Source of the DNA: Taxillus chinensis
Taxonomy: Eukaryota; Streptophyta; Magnoliopsida; Santalales; Loranthaceae
Direction: 5' to 3'
DNA: 64,000 bases
Assembly: GCA_023512835.1 (NCBI GenBank)
Contig: CM042086.1
Span: 15,884,309 to 15,948,308, forward strand
The notes under the pieces are model-generated. The model was given only the letters and a program-made list of their open reading frames with translations, was not told the DNA's origin and ran no database searches. This document shows positions 1-10,403 of this stretch, one piece after another. Made by a program: the position numbers and the translations under genes. Positions within the stretch are counted from its first letter, which is position 1; each line of letters opens with the position of its first letter.

Positions 1-75
1 TTCCATAAATAGGTATGAGCATGAGATTTTATTTATAAGAGAGTATAAAAGTAAGAAGAAGAAGAATAAGAGTTA

Positions 76-338
76 TGGCGTCAAGTTCTCAAGTACTGCC
101 ATCCGAGAATAGTGTACACGATAAAGATCGACGAGCAATACGACTTGAAGTTACAAAGGTATGCTTTGCTATAGATGAGCTAAATGCTCGTGTCCGATGA
201 GACACAGGGAGAAGTTTGAGGTTATTCATGCGACAACCACGACAATGTTAGCCGAAGGGTTGTGCGACTCTACTGTAGAAGCACAACACGTCCTACGCAC
301 ATACGCTAATATAATTCAAGAAATTTTACGAAGGCCAT
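76..338 (+). pseudogene. Degenerate short ORF, unrecognised
   Basis: An ATG at 76 opens a frame of about 40 codons (MASSSQVLPSENS...) that ends at a TGA near 198. A second frame then continues with protein-like composition (HREKFEVIHATTTTMLAEGL...) to a TAG near 338. The switch suggests one frame broken by an indel. I do not recognise the family. It lies just upstream of retroelement-like DNA and may belong to it. Confidence 0.3.
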
Positions 339-540
339 AGAATATGATATTAATGTTTATGTTTAGGATTATAATATTTTATGCTATAATGTTATCTTAC
401 TTTATTGTTTATTGATTATGCAATTATATTATTTTATCCGCGTAAATATTAAATACGTTATAAAAAAATAAAATAATTTCTTATATGTCATAAAAAGTTT
501 AGATGTTATATATTATGTCATTTAGTTTCTTAAGCCAAAT

Positions 541-2036
541 TACTATGGGTAAGTAAGTATTACAAGCCTTAACTTTACCAAAAGTATAAAACATAGGTAA
601 GGCCCAAAAATGTGAATGAGGCAGATTCTGGAGGTCCCATTCAAAAATTCATAACTTCAATTATACAGATCCAATTGACATGAAACCAAAGCCTATTTGT
701 TCATTTATGACTTAGCTAAAACGTGTAGAAATTTCAGAATTTAATATGAAGCCAATCAATTCCAGAATTTAAAATACTACACATAGGTTCAGTATGAACG
801 GGTAAACATTTTAGTATGACTTTAAAATTCAATAACTTTTGTTATACATATTTAAAAATTATAAAATTGATACCCATTGTAGATATTTGAGTTAGTAATG
901 CAATACAATTGGCCATTTGTCAAAAACTACAAAATTAAAAACGTTATAATTGAATTAGTAGGGAGTACACCAATGTGGACTTTTGATGCCAAAGGAACCT
1001 TCTAGGTTTAAAAGTCTTAAAAATATTTTTTAATGGTAGGAGGAGATAACCACGTTTTTAATAAGAGATAATATGAGGAAAATAAAGTATTATATATATT
1101 TTAAATAATTTAATTTAATGCCAAAGTCAAATTCGTACACTATTTTTCACACTATTACACCTACCATCCTTGCCTATATAAGGAGTGTCTTGCCTCTCCT
1201 CTTAAGCACAAATCCCTCAAGCCACACCACGAAATTCCCTCTAAAAACACTCCCTTAAGCCCTCTTAACATCCCAAATAATCAACTCAAATCCTCTTTTG
1301 CTTTTGGTACTTACCAAGCGTCGAAGTTCTACGAAAGGTAATACTTAAGATTTTGAAATTTTGAAGTTGCTTCTTATTTATTATGTAGATCTATATGGTT
1401 GGTTTTACTACCTCATATATACTATATTCATGGTTGGTTTTACCACCTTACATATGTTATTTATATGATAGGTTGTACCACCTCGTATATACATACATGG
1501 TTGGCCTTGCCACCTCATATACATACCTGTGTAATTATTTTAAATTATAGTATTTTATCATAGCGTTGTCATTTTATAATTCAAGTGAAAAGATGAGAAT
1601 ATTAACTTATGTTTTTATTTTTATTTTTAAGGTTCTAGATAGCGGAAGATCGTAAGGAACGACTTCCAAAATGAATTCCCCCGACAATCGCTCTTCTTCT
1701 TCTGCAACTCCAATTGTTAATGCTTCAACCTCACAGCTATCCCCATCCTTATCTCCTCCTAATATTCTTTTTAGACCCGTGTCTAATATCCCCTCATGGT
1801 TAAGGTGGAAGACACGTAGGAAAAATAAGTTTATCGAACGTCTTTTCCGTTCACCCAATACAAGAAGTAAATCTTATTCAAAAACTCTCAAAGCATATAA
1901 CCTAGTTAGTGCACAACTCAAGGCTTACGATGCATGGGATCGAAATAGGAGATGGAACAACAATAGAAGTGGGAACCCAAATTAATATTCAACCCCACAA
2001 GCACGGTATGCCTATTAAAAGATATAAGTTAAAGTA

Positions 2037-2085
<49 letters not shown>

Positions 2086-3123
2086 GAGATATGTGTGATA
2101 TTGAACTTTTCAAGCATTAATGTTAATTTAGTGTTTTGATATTTTTAAGGTTTAGAACGCGGAGAACGACAAGCGGATTGTAAGGGTTTTTCTCATCCCC
2201 TTTTTCTTTTTCATTATAATCTATATTTCATTATTATTGTAAGGGACCTTTCTCTTCCTCTTTATCTTGTTTGGAATTATTATTGTAAGAGTTTTATGTT
2301 TCTTATTCTTCTAATTCCATTTTATTGTTGAGAAGATTAGATTGGTCTCTTTTTAATCTCTCTCTTGGTAATCTATGCTATTGATTGGGGTAGATAACCA
2401 TTTTGATATTCGTGGTTATCCTTGTTAACTTTGAATGTTTTATTGAAATTCTATGTGATGCCTCATGTTATGTATGTTAAAGTTGTTATAACCTCTTATG
2501 TTTGGACAAAGTAAGTTTATAATGGGTGGTTCCAGAAAGACCTCCAATGCATTGGGTAAAGAACATCACTGGAGAGTGTCAATCCAGCTGATAATATGTT
2601 ATGTTATGATACGGTATCTGGGTGGTTAACCTAGGTCATGATGTTATGATACGATGTCTAAACATAATCTTTCATGTTATGATTTCCTTGTGAAATGTTG
2701 ATCATGTATGCAAATGTTATATAGTATTTTCTATGTTCGATATCTTCATGATTTTTCCTTACCCGCTTATTTTACCCTTACTGGGCTATTTGAGCTCACC
2801 ATTTTTTTATGATTTCTTTTCTAACCCCAGGTAATTAAGGGATGGAAAAACTAGGATAAGGAGTCGAGAAGTGCTTGGAAATAAAGTTGTGTGAAAACTT
2901 AAAGATTTATTAAGTTGTTTGCTCGTATGCTTTGTTATGTAATAATGGGTTATGAACACTTAGTCTCTAAACCCCTAAACCTTAAAGATCTTGGATTGAA
3001 ATTTGTAATAATGAATGGTTTGTTTGATTAAATAAGTAATAGTTTGAAATTGATATAAAATTTGTATATTTATTTTCCGCTAACGCACCCGGTTTGGAAG
3101 TTTCAAAGTTGGGGGGCGTTACA
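541..3123 (+). mobile_element. LTR-retroelement-like segment (possible solo LTR; 5' end uncertain)
   Basis: The right edge ends in a GGGGCGTTACA-type terminus at about 3113-3123, as many plant Ty3/gypsy LTRs do. About 340 bp earlier is an LTR-like stretch around 2760-2840 (TTACTGGGCTATTTGAGCTC). A TATA box (TATATAAGG, 1175-1183) precedes a possible transcript with a donor near 1337 (AAAGGTAATA) and an acceptor near 1630. I cannot find the matching TGTAACGCC-type left terminus, so the left boundary is a guess. An AT microsatellite lies at about 2039-2080. Confidence 0.4.
1671..1985 (+). CDS. Small basic ORF inside the retroelement-like segment
   Basis: This 104-codon ORF starts at an ATG about 490 bp downstream of a TATA box, just after a plausible splice acceptor near 1630. 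The protein has a Ser/Pro/Thr-rich N-terminal half (NSPDNRSSSSATPIV...) and a basic C-terminal half (WKTRRKNKFIERLFRSPNTR; SYSKTLKAYNLVSAQLKAYD) ending in an Asn/Arg-rich tail. No signal peptide or membrane segment is visible. I do not recognise the family. It may be an accessory ORF of the element, a captured host exon or a chance ORF. Its position downstream of promoter and splice signals is the main argument that it is expressed. Confidence 0.3.
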   Translation: MNSPDNRSSSSATPIVNASTSQLSPSLSPPNILFRPVSNIPSWLRWKTRRKNKFIERLFRSPNTRSKSYSKTLKAYNLVSAQLKAYDAWDRNRRWNNNRSGNPN

Positions 3124-3945
3124 GTAGGTTTTCTAAAATTAATTATTAAAATATTATTTTTTTATTTTAATAATTTATTTCTTTAAAGACTATTTTTTTG
3201 TTTATGTTGTAATCATTTACTAATTAAATATTATTTTTTAAAATATTTATTTATTTATCAAAAATAAATATAGTGAGAAAAAGAAAAAAAATTAAATAGG
3301 ATAAGAAAGAATATAATGTTTTAATAAATAAAGTGAATATCATTTGGTTTAATTTAGAGAGTTATTATTTAATTTATTAAAAGTTTAATTATAATAGGTA
3401 ATTTTTAAAAGTATAATTTGTAGATATTTTTATTAAATTAATTCTTTAAAATAAAAAAATACATATAAACTCCCTTTATTAAAAGTATAGTTTTTATTAA
3501 ATAAAAAATAAAAAAGTATAAATTCTATTAAATACGTTTTTATTGTAAAAGTAGTAGAAAAGAGCGAGACAAGAAAAACACACACAAAATAAAAGAAAAA
3601 AAACCACCAGTGTTTTGGATTTAAAAAACATGGTCGTGTTTTGATTTTTAATTTCTGTTATTGTTTCTTTTTTATTTATGATTTCTTAATTTTTAATTTT
3701 AAACTGTATTTATTTATTTTCATTTTTTAAATCTTTGAATTTATTTTGACTTCTTTAATTTTCAATTATTCAAAAGGTTAATTAAGATAAATCCATGTAT
3801 AAAATTTTGGCCCTTTTTCAAAGGATATTTCGAAAAAATTCAACATTTAAAAAAAACTCGCATCGAAAATGGTAATAAATAAATAAGGGAACTATAATAA
3901 TAATAGAAATAAGAAAGTAAAACAAAATAAATAAATAAATCTCAC
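3124..3945. other. AT-rich intergenic DNA, no gene seen
   Basis: This stretch is dominated by A/T runs with many stops in all frames. It presumably holds the distal eRF1 promoter, but I see no distinct element. Confidence 0.5.
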
Positions 3946-4030
3946 ATTGATAAGGTCAAACCGGCGCGAATCGTGCTGTGCCGTCCGTCTCAAGTCTTGC
4001 CTTTTTCGGTTTTCTTCGCGCTGCCATATA

Positions 4031-4068
4031 TTTTCTTCTTCTTCTTCTTCTTCTTCTTCTTCCTCTTG
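4031..4068 (+). repeat. CTT microsatellite in the eRF1 5' leader
   Basis: A pyrimidine-rich (TTC)n run lies in a locally GC-richer stretch (3955-4280) that reads as the eRF1 5'UTR first exon. Pyrimidine repeats are common in plant 5' leaders. A possible 5'UTR intron runs from a GTGAGT-like donor near 4275 to a TTTTTCTAG acceptor near 4974. Confidence 0.5.
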
Positions 4069-5039
4069 CGAAGTCCTGCGAACCCTGAACCAATCAATTC
4101 CTCCTTACCTTTACGCTTGTCTTTTTCCATCTTTGTGGAGGTCCATTCTTCTTCTCCCTTTCGTATCTTAACCGCGCCGCTACACCCCCCGAAAGCCACA
4201 AGTCTTCAAGCCACAAGGTATCGTTCTCGGCTCGCTCCCCTTTCGACATGTGAGACTGTTTGTCCCACTCCTCTGTGAGTTGTTTGGAAAATATATGATC
4301 TTTTTTGTTTTTTTACTATCTCGGTACATGTTTGTTTGTCTGCTTGTTTTTTCTTTTTTTCTTTTTGAGTTTTATATATATATAAATTATTTTATCATGC
4401 AACCTTAGAGTTAGAGTGGGATCTTTACGTTTAAATAATGGTAATGTATTTATTATTTAATTATATGTATCTTCTTTGCCACGGTATATATATATTCCAT
4501 CACCAGATGTAGCTATGGTTCTAGATTGTGCATGTTGTTAATTTGTTGTATTTAGAAACAATGAACTTGACCGAACCATCAATTGCAGTTAATCTCAAAA
4601 TGTTATTCTGCCAACATTTTTTTGTTGTTTTTTTAATTCCTACTTTGGGCCTTCTATTTGTTAACAGACTAACCCTCTACTTTAATGAATCATAGTGAAT
4701 TGGTCATCGAGAACACAAAGGTAGACAATATAAACTGAATATATGAAATATGATAACCATTCACTATTTGCCAATGTATTAGGGATTTCTATAATCTATT
4801 GGATTGTAAGTAGAAGTGTTGAAGATTTTATTTCCTCCACAGTCAGTAATGTCTTGGTCTCTTTATTTGTTAATTGATTTTCAAGGGCCCTTGGTGCTAC
4901 ATTACAAGCCAACCAACATAGGTTGAATCAGGAGATGACACAATACAATGATCTTTTATTGATTATTTTTCTAGTATGATTGAATTATACTATTTTGCAA
5001 GGTTGGTTTCTTCTTGTCATCACCTGGTCACCCCTCAAG

Positions 5040-6353
5040 ATGGCAGCAGGTTCTGAAACTGATGAGAACATTGAGATATGGAAAGTGAAGAAGCTAATCA
5101 AGGCTCTTGAATCCGCAAAGGGAAATGGAACCAGTATGATATCTCTTATCATGCCTCCACGTGATCAAATTCCTCGTGTTTCAAAGATGCTCGGAGATGA
5201 ACTTGGGACTGCTTCAAACATTAAAAGCAAGGTGAATCGTACTTCGGTTTTGGGTGCAATTACATCTGCTCAGCAGAGGCTCAAGCTTTACTCGAAGGTT
5301 CCTCGCAATGGTTTGGTGCTTTACACTGGGACAATTGTAACAGAAGATGGGAAGGAAAAGAAGGTGACTTTTGATTTCGAACCATTCAAGCCCATAAATT
5401 CATCGCTCTATCTTTGTGACAACAAGTTCCATACAGAAGCTCTTAATGAACTCCTAGAATCTGATGATAAGTTTGGCTTTATCATCATGGATGGTAAAGG
5501 AACTATTTATGGGACATTAAGTGGAAATTCCCGTGAGGTGCTTCATAAATTTAAAGTTGACCTCCCACCAAAACATGGACGAGGAGGGCAATCAGCTAAT
5601 CGGTTTGGTCGTCTACGTATGGAAAGGCGCCACAACTTTGTGAGAAAGACAGCAGAGCTTGCCACACAATTTTATATAAATCCTGCTACCAGCCAGCCCA
5701 ATGTTTCTGGACTGATACTTGCTGGGTCCGCTGACTTCAAGACAGAGCTCAGCCAATCTGATATGTTTGATCCTCGGCTTCAGGCTAAGATACTTAATGT
5801 AGTTGATGTTTCATATGGAGGGGTGAGTGGTTTCAATCAGGCCATTGAGCTCTGTTCTGATATTCTAGCCAATGTGAAGTTTGTACAGGAGAAGCGGTTG
5901 ATGGGCAAATTCTTTGAGGAGATCAGCCAGGACACTGGGAAGTATGTTTTTGGTGTGGATGACACAATAAAAACCCTTGAAATGGGGGCCATTGAGACTC
6001 TCATTGTGTGGGAAAATCTTGATATAAATCGTTACATCCTGAAAAACAGCACAACAGATGAGACCATCATAAAATATTTAAACCAGATGCAGGAGATCGA
6101 TCCAAGCAATTTTTATGATGCAGCCTCAAATTCTGAATTGGAGGTTCAGGAAAAACTTCATTTGCTGGAGTGGTTTGCCAGTGAGTATAAACGTTTTGGC
6201 TGTTCACTTGAATTTGTCACTAATAAGTCACAAGAAGGTTCTCAGTTTTGTCGGGGGTTTGGTGGTATTGGTGGAATCCTTCGTTACCAGCTTGAGGTAA
6301 GGGATTTTGATGAGCTTTCTGATGGCGGTGAGTTTTATGAGGACTCTGATTGA
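5040..6353 (+). CDS. eRF1: Eukaryotic peptide chain release factor subunit 1 (eRF1)
   Basis: The product, 437 aa and intronless, recognises all three stop codons in the ribosomal A site and triggers peptidyl-tRNA hydrolysis together with eRF3 in the cytosol. Sequence hallmarks are present: the NIKS stop-codon-decoding motif at residues 60-63, the YxCxxxF motif at about 124-130 (YLCDNKF), and the GGQ catalytic motif at 182-184 in [11 protein letters not shown]. The acidic tail ([14 protein letters not shown]) is typical. I chose the ATG at 5040 ([15 protein letters not shown]) because it matches the usual family start; the longer frame begins at a TTG. Length matches plant eRF1 (about 435 aa). 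The stop is TGA followed by C, and splice-like signals lie in the 3'UTR, suggesting autoregulation. Nothing suggests pseudogenisation. Confidence 0.97.
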   Translation: MAAGSETDENIEIWKVKKLIKALESAKGNGTSMISLIMPPRDQIPRVSKMLGDELGTASNIKSKVNRTSVLGAITSAQQRLKLYSKVPRNGLVLYTGTIVTEDGKEKKVTFDFEPFKPINSSLYLCDNKFHTEALNELLESDDKFGFIIMDGKGTIYGTLSGNSREVLHKFKVDLPPKHGRGGQSANRFGRLRMERRHNFVRKTAELATQFYINPATSQPNVSGLILAGSADFKTELSQSDMFDPRLQAKILNVVDVSYGGVSGFNQAIELCSDILANVKFVQEKRLMGKFFEEISQDTGKYVFGVDDTIKTLEMGAIETLIVWENLDINRYILKNSTTDETIIKYLNQMQEIDPSNFYDAASNSELEVQEKLHLLEWFASEYKRFGCSLEFVTNKSQEGSQFCRGFGGIGGILRYQLEVRDFDELSDGGEFYEDSD

Positions 6354-6482
6354 CTGTCACTGAATTGCATTTTTGCGGCTCTTGTGGGATTATGGTCTGC
6401 ATTTTTTCATAATGAGGCAAGGTATGAATCTTTCATCATGGACTTCTATTCAACTTGTTTCTTCTGTTGCATCTTGGTGTAG
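6351..6482 (+). promoter_or_regulatory. eRF1 UGA-C stop with in-frame 42-codon readthrough extension
   Basis: The eRF1 stop at 6351-6353 is TGA followed by CTG. C in the +4 position makes UGA comparatively leaky. In the unspliced sequence the frame stays open for 42 codons to a TAG at 6480-6482. Plant eRF1 is reported to be autoregulated through stop-codon readthrough coupled to NMD. The context here is compatible, but readthrough itself cannot be seen in sequence. Confidence 0.5.
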
Positions 6483-6525
6483 CGTCTGTATCTCTGCAGC
6501 TTTGTTAGCTAATGAATCAACTTTA

Positions 6526-6591
6526 TTGTTGTTGTTGTTGTTGTTGTTGTTATTATTGTTATTGTTATTATTATTATTATTAGTGTTGTTG
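6526..6591 (+). repeat. TTG/TTA microsatellite
   Basis: A long (TTG)n(TTA)n run in unit 1 of the tandem array. The equivalent positions in units 2 (about 7100) and 3 (about 8041) carry shorter ATT repeats, so the repeat has expanded in unit 1. Confidence 0.85.
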
Positions 6592-7232
6592 TGCATGGGA
6601 AACCAATAATAATTAGAGCTTGTGTTAAGAGAGGATATATGTTTAGTGTATTTTATAATATTTAAATAATGTGGAGGCTGAAATGTGTAAGCCATATGGT
6701 CTTTAACATGCCTTGGGCGTGGTCAACAGTCTGGATGAACATATTCATCAACTATTATAAGATAAAGATTTTGGAATCATTTCAAATTGAAACCAATGTA
6801 ATATGTTTCATTTTCAGGTCTAGGTCATGGGTTTTAAAGACTGTCAATGTGATGTTGTATTTGTTTTATTATGCTGTTGGATCTTACATCGACATATACT
6901 GAATACTGTTTTAATTTTTGTTGATTTTGATTTATTTTTGAAATGTTTATGCATTTAATAAATAAATTTGAAGGCTTGAATTTGTTGAAAATATACAGAG
7001 CAACTGGAGGAGGTATGAATCTTTCGTCGTGGAGTTTGTTTGTTCTGTTGCATCTGGTGTTAGCTCTATATCTCCGCAGGTTTGTTAGCTAATGAATCAA
7101 CTTATTATTATTATTATTATTATGCATGTGAAACTAATAATAAGCTTTTGTTAAGAGAGGATACATGTTTAGTGTATTTTATCATGTTTAAATCATGTGG
7201 AGGCTGAAATGTGTAAACTTTATTGTCTTTAA

Positions 7233-7629
7233 GAGCACTATATCAGATTTCCTATAGAATTATGTTTTCTTATATTTAGGAAAAAAAGTTAAAAAATCAT
7301 AAAATTATTTCCACATAAGATGCTTTTATTTAACTTTCTTTATGAGATTTGTATAGTATCTAGAAACACTAATCACTTTCTATAATTATTAAATTATATA
7401 TAAAAATTTTTTATTTCTCTCTTTCACGTTTCCTATAATATTTACTTTTATTTTATATTAAATTATAACAAAATTATTATTAATGATGTAAAGGGTAATT
7501 TAGAAAATCTATTGTGATGTAAAGGGTAATTTAGAAAATTTATTGGGATGTATATTTATATAGAAAAGCAAAAAATAATTTAAAACTGTAAATTTAAGAA
7601 AACTTATTAAGAAGCTTATGTGAGTGTTC
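7233..7629. mobile_element. 397-bp MITE (PIF/Harbinger-like) in unit 2 of the eRF1 array
   Basis: The element begins GAGCACT and ends AGTGTTC, forming short terminal inverted repeats, and is flanked by TAA on both sides (7230-7232 and 7630-7632). Units 1 and 3 keep the uninterrupted site (TCTTTAAC), so the 3-bp TAA target duplication is directly visible. A TAA/TTA duplication is characteristic of the PIF/Harbinger (Tourist) group. No ORF is present, so it is non-autonomous. Related copies lie at about 14376, 15801, 16424, 17103, 32536 and 37280. Confidence 0.75.
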
Positions 7630-8164
7630 TAACATGCCTTGGTCTTTGATAGCAATTTGGATGAACATATGCATCAACTATTACAAGATAAAGATTTTGG
7701 AATCATTTCAAATTAAAACAAATGTAATATATTTCATTTTTAGGTCTAGGTCATGGGTTTTAAAGACTGTCACTGTGATGTTGTGTTTGTTTTATTTTGC
7801 TGTTGGATCTTACATCAACATATACTGAATACCGTTTTAATTTATGTTGATTTTGATTTATTTGTGAAATGTTTATATATTTATCAATAAATTTGAAGGC
7901 TTGAATTTGTTGAAAATAAACAGAGCAACTGGAGGAGGTGTGAATCTTTCATTGAGAAGTTCTATACAACTTGTTTCTTCTGTTACATCTCTTGTAAGGT
8001 ATGTATCTCTGCACAGGTTTGTTAGCTAATGAATCAACTTTATTATTATTATTATTATTATGCATGTGAAACCAATAATAATTAGAGCTTGTGTTAAGAG
8101 AGGATAGTGTATTTTATCATATTTAAATCATGTGGAGGCTTAAATGTGTAAACCATATTATCTT

Positions 8165-8440
8165 TAACCTGCACTGGCTTGGTTGGTAGAGTAAGTGGTT
8201 CATGACTTTGAGTTCAAGGAACTCTGAAGTCACAGACTTATTTTTTGCAATTAAAATTAATTGTAAGGAAAGGCTTTGTTCCTATTGGTTATTAGTACCT
8301 TGTGACCTAGAGATGATTATGGGTTCAAGCGGGCGGACCGTCATCATGCAATTAAAATTAACTGTGAAAGAAAGCTGCGTTCACATTAGCTCTTGTGGCC
8401 TGACCCAGCTCTTATCGGGTGCTTATTGAGACAATGTAAT
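8165..8440 (+). mobile_element. SINE-like insertion in unit 3 of the eRF1 array
   Basis: Unit 3 carries about 270 bp absent from units 1 and 2. It contains a box-A-like TTGGTTGGTAGAGTAAGTGG, two GGGTTCAAG/GAGTTCAAGG box-B-like segments, and CTTGTGGCCTGACCC followed by TCGGGTGCTTATTG, which resembles the body of plant Au-type SINEs. Two related halves (GCAATTAAAATTAA in each) suggest a dimer. The copy is diverged; ends and target duplication are unclear. Confidence 0.4.
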
Positions 8441-8623
8441 ATATTTGATTTGTTCATGGGTTTTAAAGGCGTTCAATGTGATGAATTTGTTTTATTATGG
8501 TGTTGGATATTACAAAACATATACTGAATACCGTTTTAATATATGTTGATTTTGACTCATATATGAAATGTTTATATATTTAATCAATAAATCTGAAGGC
8601 TTGAATTTGTTGAAAATGAACAG

Positions 8624-8935
8624 AGCAACTGGAGGTCCATTGGCTAGGTGTTTTGTTGCATTCTGCGTCGTAGGCGACGGGGGTGATGTTGGATGATGGG
8701 ACTGATGTTGGATTGGAGAGTTATTATCCAGAATGCACTGCATACGATTCATTTTGGATCCAAGAATCATTTCCATTACATATCTGCCTGGCAAGGGGGA
8801 ATTGTTTTCCTGAGATTGTTGCCCTTCAAGTTTTTAATTTTGGTTTTAATAAGTTTGGGTTTTTTTAGGAAGAGATTTAAAATTTTTATCGTATAAAAAA
8901 GTATGATGATTTGTCGGGGATTGACCGCGCATGCG
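8624..8935 (+). other. Probable terminal 3'UTR exon of eRF1
   Basis: This follows the last acceptor (AACAG|AGCAACTGGAGG at 8623/8624) and is noticeably less AT-rich than its surroundings. It has small ORFs in two frames that I do not recognise, so it is better read as an untranslated terminal exon. The polyadenylation site is not obvious. Confidence 0.4.
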
Positions 8936-10380
8936 CACTCTCCTGTATTTTACTATTTTTCATGAAGATTTATGGCTTTGCTTAATTTTTGTTGATTATG
9001 TGTTTTTGGGCATGGATTTGAGTATGTGGTAATCTTTCTTAGAGTCATCTTCATGATCGACAAGGCTCTCCTAGTGGCATGATACTGGTGCCTTCCCTTT
9101 TGTCTGAACAGTTAAGTCTTTCGGCTTGACAAATGGTACTATGTTTTCTCATTGGCTTCCCGAAAGGATGAGATTGTTGCTTCCGCATCAACATTTTGGA
9201 GCAGCAACCATGGACGGGTCATTATTTTTTTCCACCACCGTTTGTGACTTATCTCTTTAAAATAATGTTAGTCGGGGTGTAGAGGATATTTAGTTTTGAA
9301 TAAAATGTTTTTGTTAACGAACAGTTCAACAGATAATTGAGTTCGTGAATAAACTTATTTATCTATATAAATTATTTAAAATTAATATAAAAAATATTCA
9401 GTTGAATAAATGAAAGAATAATAAATTTTATTCGTGAATGGTTATTCACCACCGGTTTGTAAACATAAATAAACGATAATTCGAATGCTTTGATTTCATG
9501 TTGGTATTTGGTTAAGTTTTATCATTCTTAGACATCCAAATTAATTAAAAATTTAATAAATATTTTTAATTTTGAGCCATGTTTGTTTTGAACAGTCAAA
9601 TTAAATTTTTGGACTCATCTTAATTAAAAATGAATAAATTTTTGAAAACTATTTTTAAAAAATGGTGAGTGCAGTAGCTATTTTTAAAAATTATTTTTAG
9701 TTATTTTTTATTTTTAAATTTAAAGATATTTCTGAAGAAAAATTTAAATTTTTTAAAATTTTCTTTTTATTTTTATTACCTGGGCACATCATATTTTATT
9801 TTATTTTAAATCTTTATGGAATTTAATTTTTAGTTTTTTTTAAATACATTCTCTCTAATATCAAACAGAAATTATTTTTAAATTTAAAATTTAATACTAA
9901 CTCCAATAATAAAACCAAAATATATATATCAAACAAATTCTAATGATTTTTTATTTTAAAATTTAAATATATATGACATCAATAATGGTTAATCCATTCA
10001 CTGTTAACATTTTGATATGTTCAATAAAGTTTGTGCATATGCAATACTATTGATTTAATGATACAAATCTAAAGAAGAATATGAATTTCGATGGATATGA
10101 TTGCGTTTGATATTATTAACGTTAAGAGTGATATATGTAAGAAAAGACGTAGATGAAGTCTTTAAAAATATATTATATTATATTTAATTAATTTGATTCA
10201 CCAATTAATTAGCCTGTAAATTATTAACTGTAATATATTAAATTTTTAAAATTTCCATTCAAATAAAGTAAATTAATTTTAAAAATAAAAATATTTTAAA
10301 TTTAAATAATTCAACTACGGCCAAACCGTCTTTCCTGGATTTGGAACTTGCCAAAATAATAATAATAATAACAGTGTGTG
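8936..10380. other. Intergenic DNA; repetitive TTCGTGAATAAAC-type segment
   Basis: No gene is visible. At 9290-9490 a segment rich in GTTCGTGAATAAAC / TTCGTGAATGGTT motifs resembles a dispersed plant repeat; a related piece lies at about 61405-61520. The rest is AT-rich and presumably includes the promoter of the next gene. Confidence 0.4.
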
Positions 10381-10403
10381 TGCGTGTGTGAGAGAGAGAA
10401 AGA

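Larger units (their letters stand above)
6421..8637 (+). repeat. Three tandem copies of a 3'UTR-intron-like unit downstream of eRF1
   Basis: Three diverged tandem units each begin with GTATGAATCTTTC (GTGTGAATC in the third). Each carries a shared TTTGTTAGCTAATGAATCAA block, a TTG/TTA microsatellite and a GGCTTGAATTTGTTG block, and each ends at ACAG|AGCAACTGGAGG. Unit 1 is 6421-7012, unit 2 is 7013-7937 and unit 3 is 7938-8637. The edges are splice-like: donors AAG|GTATGA at 6421, GAG|GTATGA at 7013 and GAG|GTGTGA at 7938; acceptors ending at 6998, 7923 and 8623. This leaves 14-nt mini-exons (AGCAACTGGAGGAG) at 6999-7012 and 7924-7937. Units 2 and 3 are longer because each received its own insertion. 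Confidence 0.75.

Noticed and set aside
4980..5039. Longer eRF1 N-terminus beginning [10 protein letters not shown]
   Set aside because: The frame opens at a TTG, not an ATG, and the extra residues are absent from the family; the ATG at 5040 matches the usual start.
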